Below, piece after piece: positions 47,964 through 61,118 of a stretch of DNA of 64,000 bases. A program made the translations under genes and the position numbers. Positions within the stretch are counted from its first letter, which is position 1. Each line of letters starts with the position of its first letter. The notes below the pieces were generated by a model that was not told where the DNA came from, did not search any database, and worked only from the letters and a program-made list of their open reading frames with translations. This stretch comes from Ziziphus jujuba (lineage: Eukaryota > Streptophyta > Magnoliopsida > Rosales > Rhamnaceae), in NCBI RefSeq assembly GCF_031755915.1, contig NC_083384.1:19040001-19104000 (forward strand), read 5' to 3'.

Positions 47964-48654
47964 TAGCAAAATGGTTATAAACAAAGAGTAAAAAAAAAAA
48001 AAAAAAAACATGAACAAGAAGGGGGTTTTTTTTAGGTGAAAAACGAAGAGTAAACTAAAAAAAAAAAATAAGAAAGAAAATTTTCTTTCTTGTATTTTCA
48101 TCAACAGCCAAACAAGAGAAAACATTTGAAAGGAAATTCATTTTTTTCCTTCCACTTTTTTCCCTTTGTTTTTCCTCTCACATTTTTCTTCCTTCTTATC
48201 TTAATTCCAAATGGAACCCAAAAGAGTAATTACCAGGAAAATAATTATTGAAAACTCATTCCCAAAATCAACTTCTTTTAAAATTTTGACATTTCTCAAA
48301 ACAACCTAAAGGTTTAATTTTTAAATTTTTAACTCTCACATGGCTTGATAGGAAGTTGACTATATACCCATATATAATATATAAATTCTCTCCTAACTTG
48401 ATAAGAAATTGACTATGAATATATTCACGAAAAAAAGACTATGAATATGTTCACCAAAAAAATAATAATATATATATATATATTAAAGTGCCTCCTAAGT
48501 TGTACTAACTCCTAAGCTTTTCTAAGATCAGGCGCCGACTCATGTCCACATGGATACACAAGCAGCTTAGTCAACAGTGGGACTTCCCAAAACAAAAATA
48601 AAAATAAAAAATAAAAAAAGCTTAGTCAACAGTGATAAAAGTGCATTTACATTC

Positions 48655-48658
<4 letters not shown>

Positions 48659-48685
<27 letters not shown>
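48659..48685. repeat. (CT)n microsatellite
   Basis: A CT run of about 27 bp. Confidence 0.95.
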
Positions 48686-48687
<2 letters not shown>

Positions 48688-50722
48688 AGTGTTCCATATT
48701 GGTTGATACTAGACGTTGCTCTTTCCATAAGACTAAGATGGAATAATCCAAATGCTGGACAAGATGCGGCAAAATGGAACTATTATAAACCCTCCCCCAA
48801 TGAACTTCTTGCCTTGAGTGCTACTTATCCTTTGTATGCAGATTCTCTGTCCTTTTTTTAGTTTTGAATTTTGGTGTATGCCACATACAAATTTGGAACT
48901 GTAACTTCCTTTTTCAACTCATTTGTATAATAACCACGTAGTTTTATATATATATATACATATAAATGATATATATACATATAAATGATATAGTAAAAAA
49001 TTTATAAAGAAAAATTATATAACAAAATCATATATATATATATATATATATAAATGATAATTGTAAAAGAAAATAATTAAATGCATCCACTCTATATTTT
49101 GTCTTAACCTTCCCTGTCAAAATAAAAAGATAATGTGGAAGCAGAAAGGTGCAAGAAAGAGAACCTGCTGGACTAAAATATAGGGAAATCCCAACTCCAA
49201 AATAAATAAATAAAAAATACTTTTTGGTAAAAATGGAGAATCGCAAATGGACATTAGACTCCAAAACATTCTTGTCAACAATTTTTGAATAGAATATTGC
49301 CATCTTCCAACTATATATGCATGTTGAAGAGATGAGTATGTGAGGATGAGACTAGGATTTTCTTTGATTTTATTATTCTTTACCCAAATTGCAAATTCTA
49401 TTTGTTTAAAATATGTAAGACTCAAAGTGACTGCGTTGCTTTTAAGAGCATCTAAAATAATCCCAACTCACAACAATGGAGAAGCAAAATAGAGAAGAAA
49501 AGCATTCCCACCAAAGTTGCTAAACGCTCACAAGTTTTCAATTTTTCTTTTTTTCTTTTTCTGTGTTTTTTTATGACCTCCAAAAAAAAGCTAGCGTAGG
49601 CAGTCCGAAAGAAGAATCCAGACCATACCTACGCAACCTATTTGGCATTTGCACCCCACAACCCCATTTACTCCTTTCCCTGAAATCTCCTTATACAGAA
49701 TCTCCACATTTACCCTGTTCTTCTTTACTTGCTATTTTTTTTTAATTCTTATTAACCAGAAAAAGAAAATTATTTTATTTTCCTTTTGATAACAAAATCT
49801 TATATGTTTTCTTTATTGATAATTAATTATCTGGTAAAAAAAATTGCTATTTTTTGAACAATGATTCCTATCTTCAATATTTTAAAAAAATGACAAATCA
49901 ATATATGTGTCACCACAATTAATGAATTTAAAACTAAAATCTTATTACAAAAGTGACAACCTAAATACTACAAATTGGGAAAGAGTCTTCAGGTAATCAA
50001 AATCTGTTTTCTTATATAAGTAGACATTTAATCCCATTTTTAACTTCTTTATTTTTTCAAGAAAACAGAAATTCACTTATTGCCAACCCAGATTAATTTT
50101 TCTTTGACTGTCACGCTATGTGTCAGTATACCACAAACTGAATATTATCAATTTAATGATTCTAAAATTGGATCTACTAAATGTTTGAGGACCACGTGTA
50201 AGTTGCAATATTATTACAAGCCCTTTTTTTCTGCTTTGTTGCTTTCCACTTCATAATCTTATCTTCTGAGTAAACAAACGGAAAAAAGAACAAGATGAAG
50301 AAGCAATTAGTACAAGTGTTATTAAATAGTCTAAATTTTGAGCATTCAGATTATGCATGAAAATGAAATGGTAGGTCCTTCCACTCCAATTGGATTCTTT
50401 TTTAAAAAATAATATTCATACATAAACAAGTTTCTTTTATTTATTAATTTTTTACTCAAATTTGTTATTTTTCTATGTATTTTCAAAATCATATAAATAA
50501 GCACCATATTCAGCATTTGTGGCATATACAACAAAAGCTATGCCTAATTTTCTATCTCAATCTTTTCTTTCATTTTCTGAGTGGAAAGACGCCACTTATT
50601 TGTCTGGTAGACTAAAAGGAATTCCGTTAAGTGCCTTCTAACGCTACCATGGTTTTGACCATGATTGATTTCGATCCACAACTCACATTGAAAATATAAC
50701 ATTTTTAATAAAATTATGAAAA

Positions 50723-50723
<1 letters not shown>

Positions 50724-50753
<30 letters not shown>
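50724..50753. repeat. (AAT)n microsatellite
   Basis: About ten tandem AAT triplets. Confidence 0.95.
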
Positions 50754-51815
50754 TCTTCCATTTTTTGTTATGGTCAAAACTAAATGCAATATGAAATAAA
50801 AATAAATATATGAAACTTCTCTTATGCTAGATTATGAATCAAATTTTAAAGTCCTTGAACATCTTATTAAGGGTAATAGGCTCCTTATTACCCCAAGGAA
50901 TAATAATAATAGGTTTCTGTAACTACTAATAAGTTGCCACCTGCTATAGACTAGTCAGTTTAGAGGTTATAGGGGCCTATATATTATAGCTAATAGAATG
51001 TTTTTGGACTTTTAACTTGTGTCAAGGATCTTAAATAAGAACCTTTATATATTGGGCTAATTGTGTACCACATTAAGCCTTGGATGTTTTATTTGGTGAA
51101 CATTGATACAATTCAGTGGGTAAATATAACAATCCATACTCTAAATTGCATTAGAGGTTAAAAACTATAACCACTAAATTTATAGAAGGTTTTATATCAA
51201 ATAAAAAAAAAAAGGGGCTTAATGTGGTGGTTTTAAAATTGAAAGCCTAAATTACATATTCTGAAACTTAAATTACTAAAATGCAATTAACCCATATAAA
51301 TATATATGGCTGAACCAATATTGAGCTGAAAATTTTCTCCAATATTGAGTTGTTGCATGGATATTACTTCATATATTGCAGATTCTAACTGAAAAATTAG
51401 CCGTGCAGTAAAATATTTGTCAGCATTTGTGCTTTCTTTTTATTCTTTTCTTCGCTTAATCTCAAGCTTTATTGACAAAGTTATGCATATAGACCATTAA
51501 CAGGAAAAAAGAAACAGTTTTCAAAATAATATTAGTCACATAATTATATTATACTCCAAATAAAATAAAATGGTAATATTGGTTATTTAAGATTTTCACT
51601 TTTGACTTTTTGAATTCCTTTACCATGAAGTTAAAACGAAAGGGAAATGATAAAAAAGGAAATATGAAATTAACGGAAATGAAGAGGTAGTAAGGAATAT
51701 AATGAAGGCTGCTTAGGTAGATAGCATCTTTTGTTCTCCATTTTTGAACACTCCTTTTTCTGGAAGAGCAAGAAATATTAGAACACTTGTAGGGAAAATT
51801 TAACAAAGAAAAGGC

Positions 51816-51822
51816 TATATAT
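51816..51822 (+). promoter_or_regulatory. Candidate TATA box of the DUF761 gene
   Basis: TATATAT lies about 250 bp upstream of the start codon. It is followed by a strongly CT-rich leader (51,900-52,010), the pyrimidine patch common downstream of plant core promoters. Confidence 0.4.
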
Positions 51823-52068
51823 GTCAATGGCAAAGAACCTTCAAAAGCAAACCCAACAAAAAAAAAGCTTGAAATTTGCTCACACATCCCCCAAAAACTT
51901 TCCTCTCCATTGCATCTTCTTTCCTCTTCTCTCTCCACTTTTCCTTAACCCCTAAGTCTTCTTTCCTTCTCATCCTCCCTCTTCTTCTTTTTCTTCATCT
52001 TCTTCTTCATTACTTTGCTGCTAAACAAACAGCATTTGAAGAACAAAGCTTTCTGTTTGTGTTTAGCA

Positions 52069-53856
52069 ATGGCAGATACAGACTCGTACATCAAACACCA
52101 AAAGCTAGTTAATTCAGATCAAAACCAACAAAACCCAAGTAAGTTTTACTATCATTTTCTCTATAAAGCTGCAATAGTTACAGTTTTCTTGATTATTCTT
52201 CCACTTTTTCCATCACAAGCTCCTGAGTTCATAAACCAAACTGTGTTCACAAGAAGCTGGGAGCTTCTACACCTTCTTTTCGTCGGAATAGCCATCTCTT
52301 ACGGGCTATTTAGTCGTCGAAACGACGAAACAGAGAAAGAAAATAATAGCTCTAAATTTGACAACGCCCAATCATATATGTCTAGATTCCTTCAGGTATC
52401 TTCTGTTTTTGATGATGATACCGAAATCCAATCCGGGTCTGATGAAAACAAGATCCAAACATGGAGTAGTCAGTATTATAGGAATGAACCTGTTGTTGTT
52501 GTCGCTCAAGAGAACTCTGTTGTTGATGAGCAAAGAGGTAGCAGTTCGAGAATCAGTGAAAAGCCATTGCTTTTGCCTGTTAGGAGCTTGAAATCCCGTG
52601 TTCCTGACACCGACGGCGGCGTAGTATCTGTAAATGAAACTAGTTCAAATTCTGTCCCTCTTGGTAGGTCTAATTCGAAAACCGTTCCGAGAAGGTTTTC
52701 GATCAATTCGAGTAGGAGTAGAAATGGAGATTTCGGAGGTTTAGAACATCAAGAACTGGAGGATAAGTTGAAGGAAAATGTTGTTCTTCCTTCGCCGATT
52801 CCATGGCGATCGAGATCAGGAAGGATGGAAATGAAAGAAGATGTTGATAATAATAGTCCTCCCCTGTATACTCCGCCTCCTTCAATGGAGGAATCTGAAT
52901 TCAATCGGGTCGAATCTCGGGTTTCCCGGACCCATGTTTCCCGTTCATCTCGACCCAATTCAAAGAATTCTTCCCCAAAGCTATCTCCTTCACCATCACT
53001 CTCTTCTCCGAAGAAGTTAACTCCATCTTCTTCCCTTTCGTCGGAGTCTCAAGCGAAAAATGCAGAGGACTCTGTGAAGAAGACCTTTTACATGTCTTCT
53101 CCACCTCCTCCACCGCCACCGCCTCCACCAATGTTTCAAAGATCTTCAACTTTGAAACCAAGTTCCGGTTATATTAATGGTGTGGTTTCGTCGGAGAAAG
53201 AGTTTCGGCGAAGCTTCACAAGCGAATCAATGGACTTGAATTGGAGGAGTGGAGAAACTTTTGGAGGCAGAGTGAATTCAGCTGCTGAATCCCAGCTTAG
53301 AAGCCAGTTTGATAGTTTATCAATGGGAAGATCGGTCAGGACAATCAAACCCGGCGAAAATGTTTCAGGCAGAGGCAGAGAAATAGTAGGAGAGAGAGGA
53401 CTGAATGGAAGAGTGGAGAGAAAAGTCCTAGAAACAACTACTTTGATAGGAAGAAAAAGGGTAGGATTTGAGGATCAAACATCTTTCAAGACTGAACATC
53501 TGAACCGTGGAAGTGTTTGGAACCCGATTTACGGGGAATTTCAGGAGCAAGAGGAGGAGGAGGAGGAAGAAGAAGAAGATCTTGCCGTGGAGGCGTTAAT
53601 CGAAACAGAAGAAGAAATGGACAGTGAAGATGATGATCAAATTGGAGGAGGTTTCATGCAGAATGACATTGGAGAAAATACAAAGCTGAGTCCAAAAAAT
53701 GAGCCAACTCCTTCAGGCAGTGTAAGTGATGGAGGACCTGATGTGGATAAGAAGGCTGATGAATTCATAGCCAAGTTCAGAGAGCAAATTAGGCTTCAAA
53801 GGATTGAATCTATTAAAAGATCGAGTGCACAGATTAGCAAAAACTTGTCCAGGTAA
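52069..53856 (+). CDS. DUF761-family membrane-anchored protein
   Basis: A single-exon gene of 595 codons. I start at the ATG in GCAATGGCAG (MADTDSY), which has a good plant start context. The frame reaches 18 codons further upstream only through a TTG. Two hydrophobic helices lie at about residues 33-48 and 64-81 (the second in WELLHLLFVGIAISYGLFSRR). A long Ser/Arg/Pro-rich low-complexity region follows, with ten prolines at 345-354, a Glu run near 493-505, and a C-terminal DUF761 motif at about 558-583 (DKKADEFIAKFREQIRLQR). This layout is known from plant proteins of unknown function, often labelled hydroxyproline-rich. Membrane anchoring is inferred from the helices. It has no neighbours that suggest a pathway. 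Confidence 0.92.
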   Translation: MADTDSYIKHQKLVNSDQNQQNPSKFYYHFLYKAAIVTVFLIILPLFPSQAPEFINQTVFTRSWELLHLLFVGIAISYGLFSRRNDETEKENNSSKFDNAQSYMSRFLQVSSVFDDDTEIQSGSDENKIQTWSSQYYRNEPVVVVAQENSVVDEQRGSSSRISEKPLLLPVRSLKSRVPDTDGGVVSVNETSSNSVPLGRSNSKTVPRRFSINSSRSRNGDFGGLEHQELEDKLKENVVLPSPIPWRSRSGRMEMKEDVDNNSPPLYTPPPSMEESEFNRVESRVSRTHVSRSSRPNSKNSSPKLSPSPSLSSPKKLTPSSSLSSESQAKNAEDSVKKTFYMSSPPPPPPPPPPMFQRSSTLKPSSGYINGVVSSEKEFRRSFTSESMDLNWRSGETFGGRVNSAAESQLRSQFDSLSMGRSVRTIKPGENVSGRGREIVGERGLNGRVERKVLETTTLIGRKRVGFEDQTSFKTEHLNRGSVWNPIYGEFQEQEEEEEEEEEDLAVEALIETEEEMDSEDDDQIGGGFMQNDIGENTKLSPKNEPTPSGSVSDGGPDVDKKADEFIAKFREQIRLQRIESIKRSSAQISKNLSR

Positions 53857-56800
53857 AATTGGAAATTTCTTCAGCTTCTTTTTAGAGTCTACACAGGAAT
53901 TACAAACTTTGTGTTTAAAAAAATTTCCTCCCTCTTGAAATTATGCCTCTCAAATTGACTTTGAATATCTTAGCTTTTGTTTGAGGATTTATGGTATACA
54001 GAAATTTTCTTGTTCTTGTTCTTAGAGATTGATTCTCTTGGTCTTTGGTTATGGTTTCAGTTTGTGCTTTGCACAGTTAAAACCTGATGTTTATTTCATG
54101 TCATTTCTTCTGGGATAAGCTCATGTATTTAATCTTTCAAACAAGCTCAAAATTCATGTACTTTCTATGTAGATCAGGATTGAATTTTGTCTTTATATTA
54201 TTTACTTTATCAAAATAAACGATTTTGAAGCTTCTTGGCACAATTAAAGAAAGTTTAAAGGACACAAAAATGGAATGTCGCATTAACAATCATGCTACCT
54301 GATGTGCCTTAAGAAACTGAAAATTTGAATAGTTTTTCTATGATCTATGGAGTAGCAACTGTTTTCAGCAGCAAGTTTTAGCAAAATCAAAAGCATAATT
54401 TTTCCGTCGTGATCAATGGTTATCCACCTGTACTATGAATTTTTACCATGTATGCTTCCAGAAAAGCAATATTATCTGCATTTAATAATGCTCTAGTAAA
54501 ACTTTATATTTCCCTCCACAGTGAAGATTAAAATTTTGTCAATAAAAGCATTTTTTCTATTGGGGGGAAAAAAAGGTTCAAAAACAGAATTAAAAACGTG
54601 TTAATAGTTACTCTAGTAAGACAAATTAAACCATGCACTCCTCGCCAACTTTCATGACCTTTTTTTTGCTGTCAACTGAAAATACTTACAAGAAACACAA
54701 CTACAAATACAGATACAAATATATATATATATATATATATTTTTTCAATTAGTTTATGCTTTTTTATAAAACTTTTTGATAAATTTAGGAGCGTAGAAGT
54801 TTGTAATGACTCATCAGTCTTTCTATATACATTGCTGAGCAGAGCACCCTTGGCCCTTGCGCTTGGAAGCATGAGACTTGAGGGATTAAACTAGAGGATT
54901 TTTCTTCGGACTATTATAATTGTTCTCAGGGTACAAAACCCACTTCATTCAATCCATCCACCAAACATATTGGTTTCTGTTTATTCTGCCAAACATGGTG
55001 ATGGGGTTATGCTGTGGACAGTATGTGGGAGGTTCTTGGTCCATACTTCTTTCTCTTGGAAAATTTCCATAAAAGTCCTCTCATATCCACTCATATTTAA
55101 CCAATCTAGAACACCATTTTGGCATTTTCAATTCTAAATTTAGAGCAAAGTCAGGTATAGATTCGTACATGGAAAACATATGGTATAGAGTACTATACCG
55201 TGCACTATGTAGAAACTTTGATCTTTGAGGTCAACATTTCACTTTAATTGGGCTGAATCTACGGCCCAATATGGTTATTGCCAGCTCTTCAGCGTGTCCT
55301 GATTCTTGATTTGAACTTTTTTTTTGGGGTAAAAAATTAATTAATTAATTAATTAAAATAAATAAATATAGAAAGAGGTTGTACTATATTTCTATGACGT
55401 TGACACTTCCATGAGCCAAAAAAAAACGCCGTTGGTTCAATAATTCTTATCACCAAATTTAAGATACCAAGTTACGCTGGTGAAATACTTGGTGGAAAGT
55501 CACCCTCATGCTGGGTTTAGGCTCTAGCCTGATTTATCCTGGCAAGTTGTCTCTTTCAGGGTGCTTACAAAGACAAGGACCAGACCTCCTTTATGGCAAC
55601 TCTTTCCTGGTTTCCATGAGAATTTGCCATCTTGTCGAGTATAGATAGTAATAGTTAAGCACAGCTTTAAAAAGAGGGAGGTCTTTTATTTTGTTAGTCA
55701 TTCTTGGGGCTGTTAAATTCTTGCTTCCACTTTGCATACGGGCTTGTTCCTGGTATACATACTCATTGCGAGAAATAATAATAATAATTAATAAATAAAC
55801 CATTTTGGTTGATTTGTATTGCTCAAAGTTAGGTTGGGATAAGACTGTTGGGCTTGAAAATGAAGAATTTTGTGTCGGCACTAAATGTGACTCGCTAACT
55901 TTTCAATCTGATGGAACCCCAAAAATCGAGCATCGAATAATAAAAAGGAAAGTGAAAAAAATTCTCTCTTTTGAAGGGACATGCATTTGGTTGTTAAATT
56001 TGTTTGAATTATTCTTTTGATCTATTTTTCAAAAAGGTAAAATCAAAAGACTTGTAAGTAAATAATCAAATGATTGGAGCTTCCAGTATGGAGTTTTGCC
56101 TAAGACCTAGCAATGGTATGGAAGTGAATTTGTATCATTTCAAATCGTGTTCATATTGACTTTTGCTCGTTCATAATCTAATAGAATAAATATATTCATA
56201 ATCTAATTTATTCTTTAATTTAATAGATTATTTGTTGCACAACCATTTAACATGTTAAATTTTTTGAATGGATAGGAGTAAACCATGAACACATTACTCC
56301 TTTGACCCATTTGACTCATATATTTTATATTATATTCTATAAAATATTATTTGTATTTAAAAAAAAGAATCATAAACTATCAAAATATATATAATATATA
56401 TTTATTGTTTTTAACTATCAAAATATATTTAAAGAAACACAAAATAATAATATCTTATTACAAATCAAAAATAAGGAAATTAGATTTTTTTCTTTTTTTC
56501 AAGGAAAAAGGAAATTAGAAACATAAATTGTTTAGAACAATAATCATAAAACTATAAGTCTATTTTCTACCTATAGTATAATTATTAAAATGCCCCTTTT
56601 AATGAGTAAAACAGAATACTAGAGGATTTTACCTTATACAGCTCGTTAACGTAATGAGTGTTAACAGGCTAATCCATTATCAACCAGACTCGTGTTAGCT
56701 AAACTCGAACACTAAATTATTCGTGTAATTTTTTATCGTATTAATAGATTATATAAGATTTTGCCAGTCCAATTTTACCTATAGAGTTGGGAATCATGAA

Positions 56801-59800
56801 GTTATTATGTATCTCCTAAAAATTCATAGGGCTCACTTAAGAGAATTTCATTTCAATCCCTTCTGTTTTGTCCTAATTACAATTAGGCTTCATGCCTTTA
56901 AAAAATTATCATTTAAACCCTATATGTCAGTTTTTAATTGTTAAAAGCTATAATTGTAATTTTATAGTATTATTCAATCATAAAACACTAATTTTTTTAT
57001 ATTTTTGGCCTTTAACTGTAAAAACTTAATTGTAAAAAACCGACAAATAAGTCTATTTTAATAAATATAGAAAACTAAAAGGGAGCTAATAATGATTTTT
57101 CAAAAACAAGAAATCTAAATACAATTATGGTAAAAATAAAGAGGTCTATATGAAATTTACTCCCAATTTAAAATGTGGGTCACGATTGGATTATTTTGAA
57201 GTCCTATCTAATTAGTTTGAGCTGAATTTGAAATATAGGTTTAAAAAAATTTCCTAAAATATGTACTTTTAAATATATATTAAATATCTAAAAATGCGGA
57301 ATGCTTGGATACCAATTAATTTACCAATAAACTATATTTATATGTTTTTATTTTATTGTTTAAAATTTTAAATACATCAATAAATATATTTTTTGAAATC
57401 TTTAAAAGATAAATATAATTAAACATAATGATATCACTTAGTAAAGTTTTTGCTAAATTAATTAATGACTTTGGCATTATTCATCCAAGATAGCATATTT
57501 CTTACTGTATCTCTCTCTATTTCTGCAAAACTATTAACTGCGACAAATAATTAATGAGCAGGAAGAAAAGTAAAATCATAACTTGAGACTGCCACTGTTC
57601 AATTGCCAGTTTAGGACATCATGTGCTTTTTTAGTACTTAGTAGAGGCCCATGTTTTGAAGAGATTCTCAACGGTACCAATAAGGGTCATTTGAAAGTTA
57701 GATTGGATTGGACTGATTTCTTGAATACCAGACAACCTATGGCCAAATTCAATTGCAGCTCAGTCTCTCATAACCTTTGTAAAATCCAGGTTCCCAAAAT
57801 GGACGAGAAGATTACTCAGATCATTGATCCGACCGATAGAGACTATTCCTGTAAGGTCTTGCTTCGTCATTGGTCATCTTCTTAAAAATTAAAAATGACG
57901 TCCCACCCCAAGATCATGACCACACAGAAGTTCTCAAACAGATGAGCAAATAGTATGCTTTTTTAATTTTCTGTGGTTGCAGAACTGTACAAGACCCTTG
58001 TCTAATAACCCCTTGTTCAGAATTTTGAGAGAGACTCATCAGAATCAACTAGTGATTTGTATCCTATTTTTCTATGGAACACTGCCCAAGTTCTTTTCTT
58101 CAGGAAAAATATTCTATATAAATATAACAGATTATTCTTATTCTAGTTTATCGAAAAACAAATGGCTGAGGTTTACATATGGGCGAAAACATAGGAAAAC
58201 CAAAATGTAAACAGAAAAAAAAGAACAAAAAAAAAAAAAAAATGTTTGAAAGCCATGGTGAAAAAGACTGTTTTTTCATGGTGTGGAAAAAAACATATAT
58301 TCAAAGAGAGAATCGTTAAAGATTTGGATAAAGACTGATAAAAATATACCTGGTCCTTTCAATACCCTGATGTGCAAGATGTGCTTGTTCTTTTGTTTGC
58401 ATTTTCCATATAATTAAGATGGAAAAGAAATACGGATCCAATTTGAGCAAATTTTTATAGGAAAAAGAATCATGCATAAGTAAGAAAAGAATGGAAGTTA
58501 AGAGAGAGCTATTTGACGCTATATATATGCAATACAATCAACAATCAACAGGACCTCATAAAAAGAATCAAGACCCTTTTTATTGATGGTTGCCACCCAG
58601 GGGATTTTAGTGGCAACATCAGAATTTAATATCTTTTCTGGCTTCAACCTTGGTATATTCTTTTGAAAGCAAAGATACCAATCTCCTGAGAAAAGAGGTC
58701 GATTTTCCCAAATCTGTTTTCCTTTTTATTTTTTGGTTCCTAGCTATCTCATTGAATGCATCGGCTAAATTATTCCAATGGCATCTGAAATTTCCATGAT
58801 TGAATTCGTTGATCACCTACTAAAAATCTGTTTTAGGTTCTGAAAATGTTGAACAATTTTTAAGCAGGTTCGTATGTTTTGTTCTCATATTGCCACTTCA
58901 TTTTTAAAATATTAGTAAAGAAAATTAAAAAAAAAAAGTAAAAAAAAGAGTTATTTCTATTTGTAATTAGTGATGATAATGATCAATAGAAGCATCGCTG
59001 AAATGGCAAAAACTAAATATTTGTATTTGATTATACATTTTTTTTATTTAAAAAAATTAATTTGAAAAAGTAAATCTTTAAAATAACCAATTAAATTATC
59101 AAATTACATATATATAATCACCATTAGTAACCAATAGTATTTTTGAATAAAAAATAATTATTATTTTTTAAAATGTGATGTGATTCTGATTGGATAGAAA
59201 TGGAGGCAAGAAGAAAGGACACAAGATCTTTATCCAAGTTTCAATCTTCCATCTCCATATCAAAATAATAGTAACAATAAAGGAATAAAAGCTCAATAAA
59301 ATAATATAATATTTTTTAATATTAAATTTTTTTTATTAACCTTTATTTTTTTATTAATCTTTAGATTATATTAAAAGTTAAAATTTAAAATCTAAAATTG
59401 GTTAAATATAATTTTATTAACATACTAAAATTCTATTTAAAAATAAATAAATTTTGTTAAGATCTAACGATTAATAATTGTATTTTAAAATATATATCTT
59501 TGATGGATTAAAGGCTAAAAATGAAAATCTTGATACTAATTTTCTTAATATTAAAAATCTAATTTAAATTTAGCTATATATACATGGATTTGAGCTTTGC
59601 TATATTTATATTAACGTTAAGATTTACATTTTCAATACTTAGATTAAATTAAAATTAAAATTATATTTATTAATTATAAAATTCTGACCAAGTTTATTTT
59701 TTTTTAAAATAAAATTTTAATACATTACTAAATTCATATTATTTATATTTATCTTAAATCATAATTTATGATATGATCCATAGGTAATAATTGAAAACCT

Positions 59801-59967
59801 ATGTCAAATTAATGCATCTCAAAGCTGTTGGGATTGGAAGAGAATGATCATGACACGTCAATTGCCACTTGTGCGGCAATGATGATCACAACAACCAAGT
59901 TGTGCGTTGTGATTTATAACTAACTTATTAGAATCATTAAATTGTGCTCGTATGAGTCAATATTATA

Positions 59968-60008
<41 letters not shown>

Positions 60009-61118
60009 GAGATTTACAGTAAGCAACTTTAGTATTTGAAGAGCACAAGTAACTTAAGGCTTAAGCATAAGATGATGGCCCAAAAAGGTTCCCATCTATG
60101 GCAAATTTCCTAGCAACTTGGTGGATATACATTTACTATGTCAAAAAACAAATCTTTTTGCCCTTTTTGAACCAAAACAAGACCTTACCGAACCATATCC
60201 TGAACTACTCTAAATTCCATCCCTCACCTTAGCCATCATCAAAGGGTCAGTTGGCCTCGTAGGGACACTCTTTTATTTCTCACTTATTCTCCAACCAAAA
60301 ACCATCCTACTTTTTCCAAAGCAAGTGAAGTTGGCCGGCTAGAAACCATGGAAAGCAATGAAGACTCTATCCTAAGAAAAAGGAGAGCAATGAAAAGCTT
60401 TTCCATAAAAAAAGCCCAATATGCTTGGAAAGTCTATGACATTGATTAATTGGAAAAACAAAGCTAAAATTAGGCGATGATTGGGGAACACTCCCCTAAA
60501 ACCAGGAACCTGTTCTCAATTAGTACCCATTTGGGTCTCCATCATCTTGATGCTAATTTTTTTATTGAAAATCCCAAAACCCCATTTGTAACAGTAGCAA
60601 ACACCCCAAGAAACAATAGATTGAGATTCCATAGAACTCGGACCATCACAAGTAGTTTAATTAATTTCTAAAAATCTTGCTTCAAGAAATGCTATAAATA
60701 GAAATTAAAAATTAATTAGACATTTAGCTCTACTTGTTACATCTAAACGTCCTTCTTCCTAACCTTCCTAAAGGCATATTTTTCTAGCAAGGAAAGGAAG
60801 AAGGTAATTTAGAACTAAAATCAAGAAAAACAAAACAAAAAAATACTAATCTGAAAATGAGCCTAGCCCCAACAAAACGTTGAGATGGGTCAAGTATTAC
60901 AAAACAGAGAGACCCACCAAATCACATCCAAACAACCATATCTTAGACTTTTAGACTTTCAATATATATATAATTCGTACGCTTTTACAACTACGAATTC
61001 TTTTGCAATCTCCTCCGTACAGATTCTGTAACAGCTTTTCATTTTTTTTTTTTTTAATCTTCTAAGATTAGGATTTGGATTGTAAAAAGACCAAAAAGCC
61101 CATTAAGGTGAAGAAGGG
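53857..61118. other. Intergenic, AT-rich, no convincing gene
   Basis: The first ~360 bp are the probable 3' untranslated region of the DUF761 gene, with AATAAA at 54,214-54,219. The rest is AT-rich. An old dispersed-repeat-like block (56,130-56,760, with ACTCGTGTTAGCTAAACTCG) and an open frame without an early ATG (57,583-57,885) match nothing I recognise. A TG run joined to a TA run lies at 59,968-60,008. The last ~250 bp are the 3' side of the HD-Zip gene. Confidence 0.5.
59968..60008. repeat. Compound (TG)n(TA)n microsatellite
   Basis: About ten TG units followed directly by about ten TA units. Confidence 0.95.

Larger units (their letters stand above)
47631..51815. other. Intergenic, AT-rich, no gene recognised
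   Basis: The first ~130 bp continue the repeat interrupted by the CACTA element. Then come long A runs (47,856-48,075), short TA runs, a CT run (48,659-48,685) and an AAT run (50,724-50,753). The frame at 48,577-48,861 has a plausible-looking tail (RLRWNNPNAGQDAAKW) but no known family and no start context, so I do not call it a gene. Confidence 0.45.

Noticed and set aside
47778..48125. 115-codon Phe-rich frame
   Set aside because: It is the translation of A/T homopolymers and TA repeats.
48577..48861. 94-codon frame with a plausible tail
   Set aside because: The first half is A-run and CT-repeat translation. The second half has no known family or splice support.
52015..52068. Earlier start of the DUF761 gene
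   Set aside because: The extension starts at TTG in the CT-rich leader region. The ATG at 52,069 has better context.
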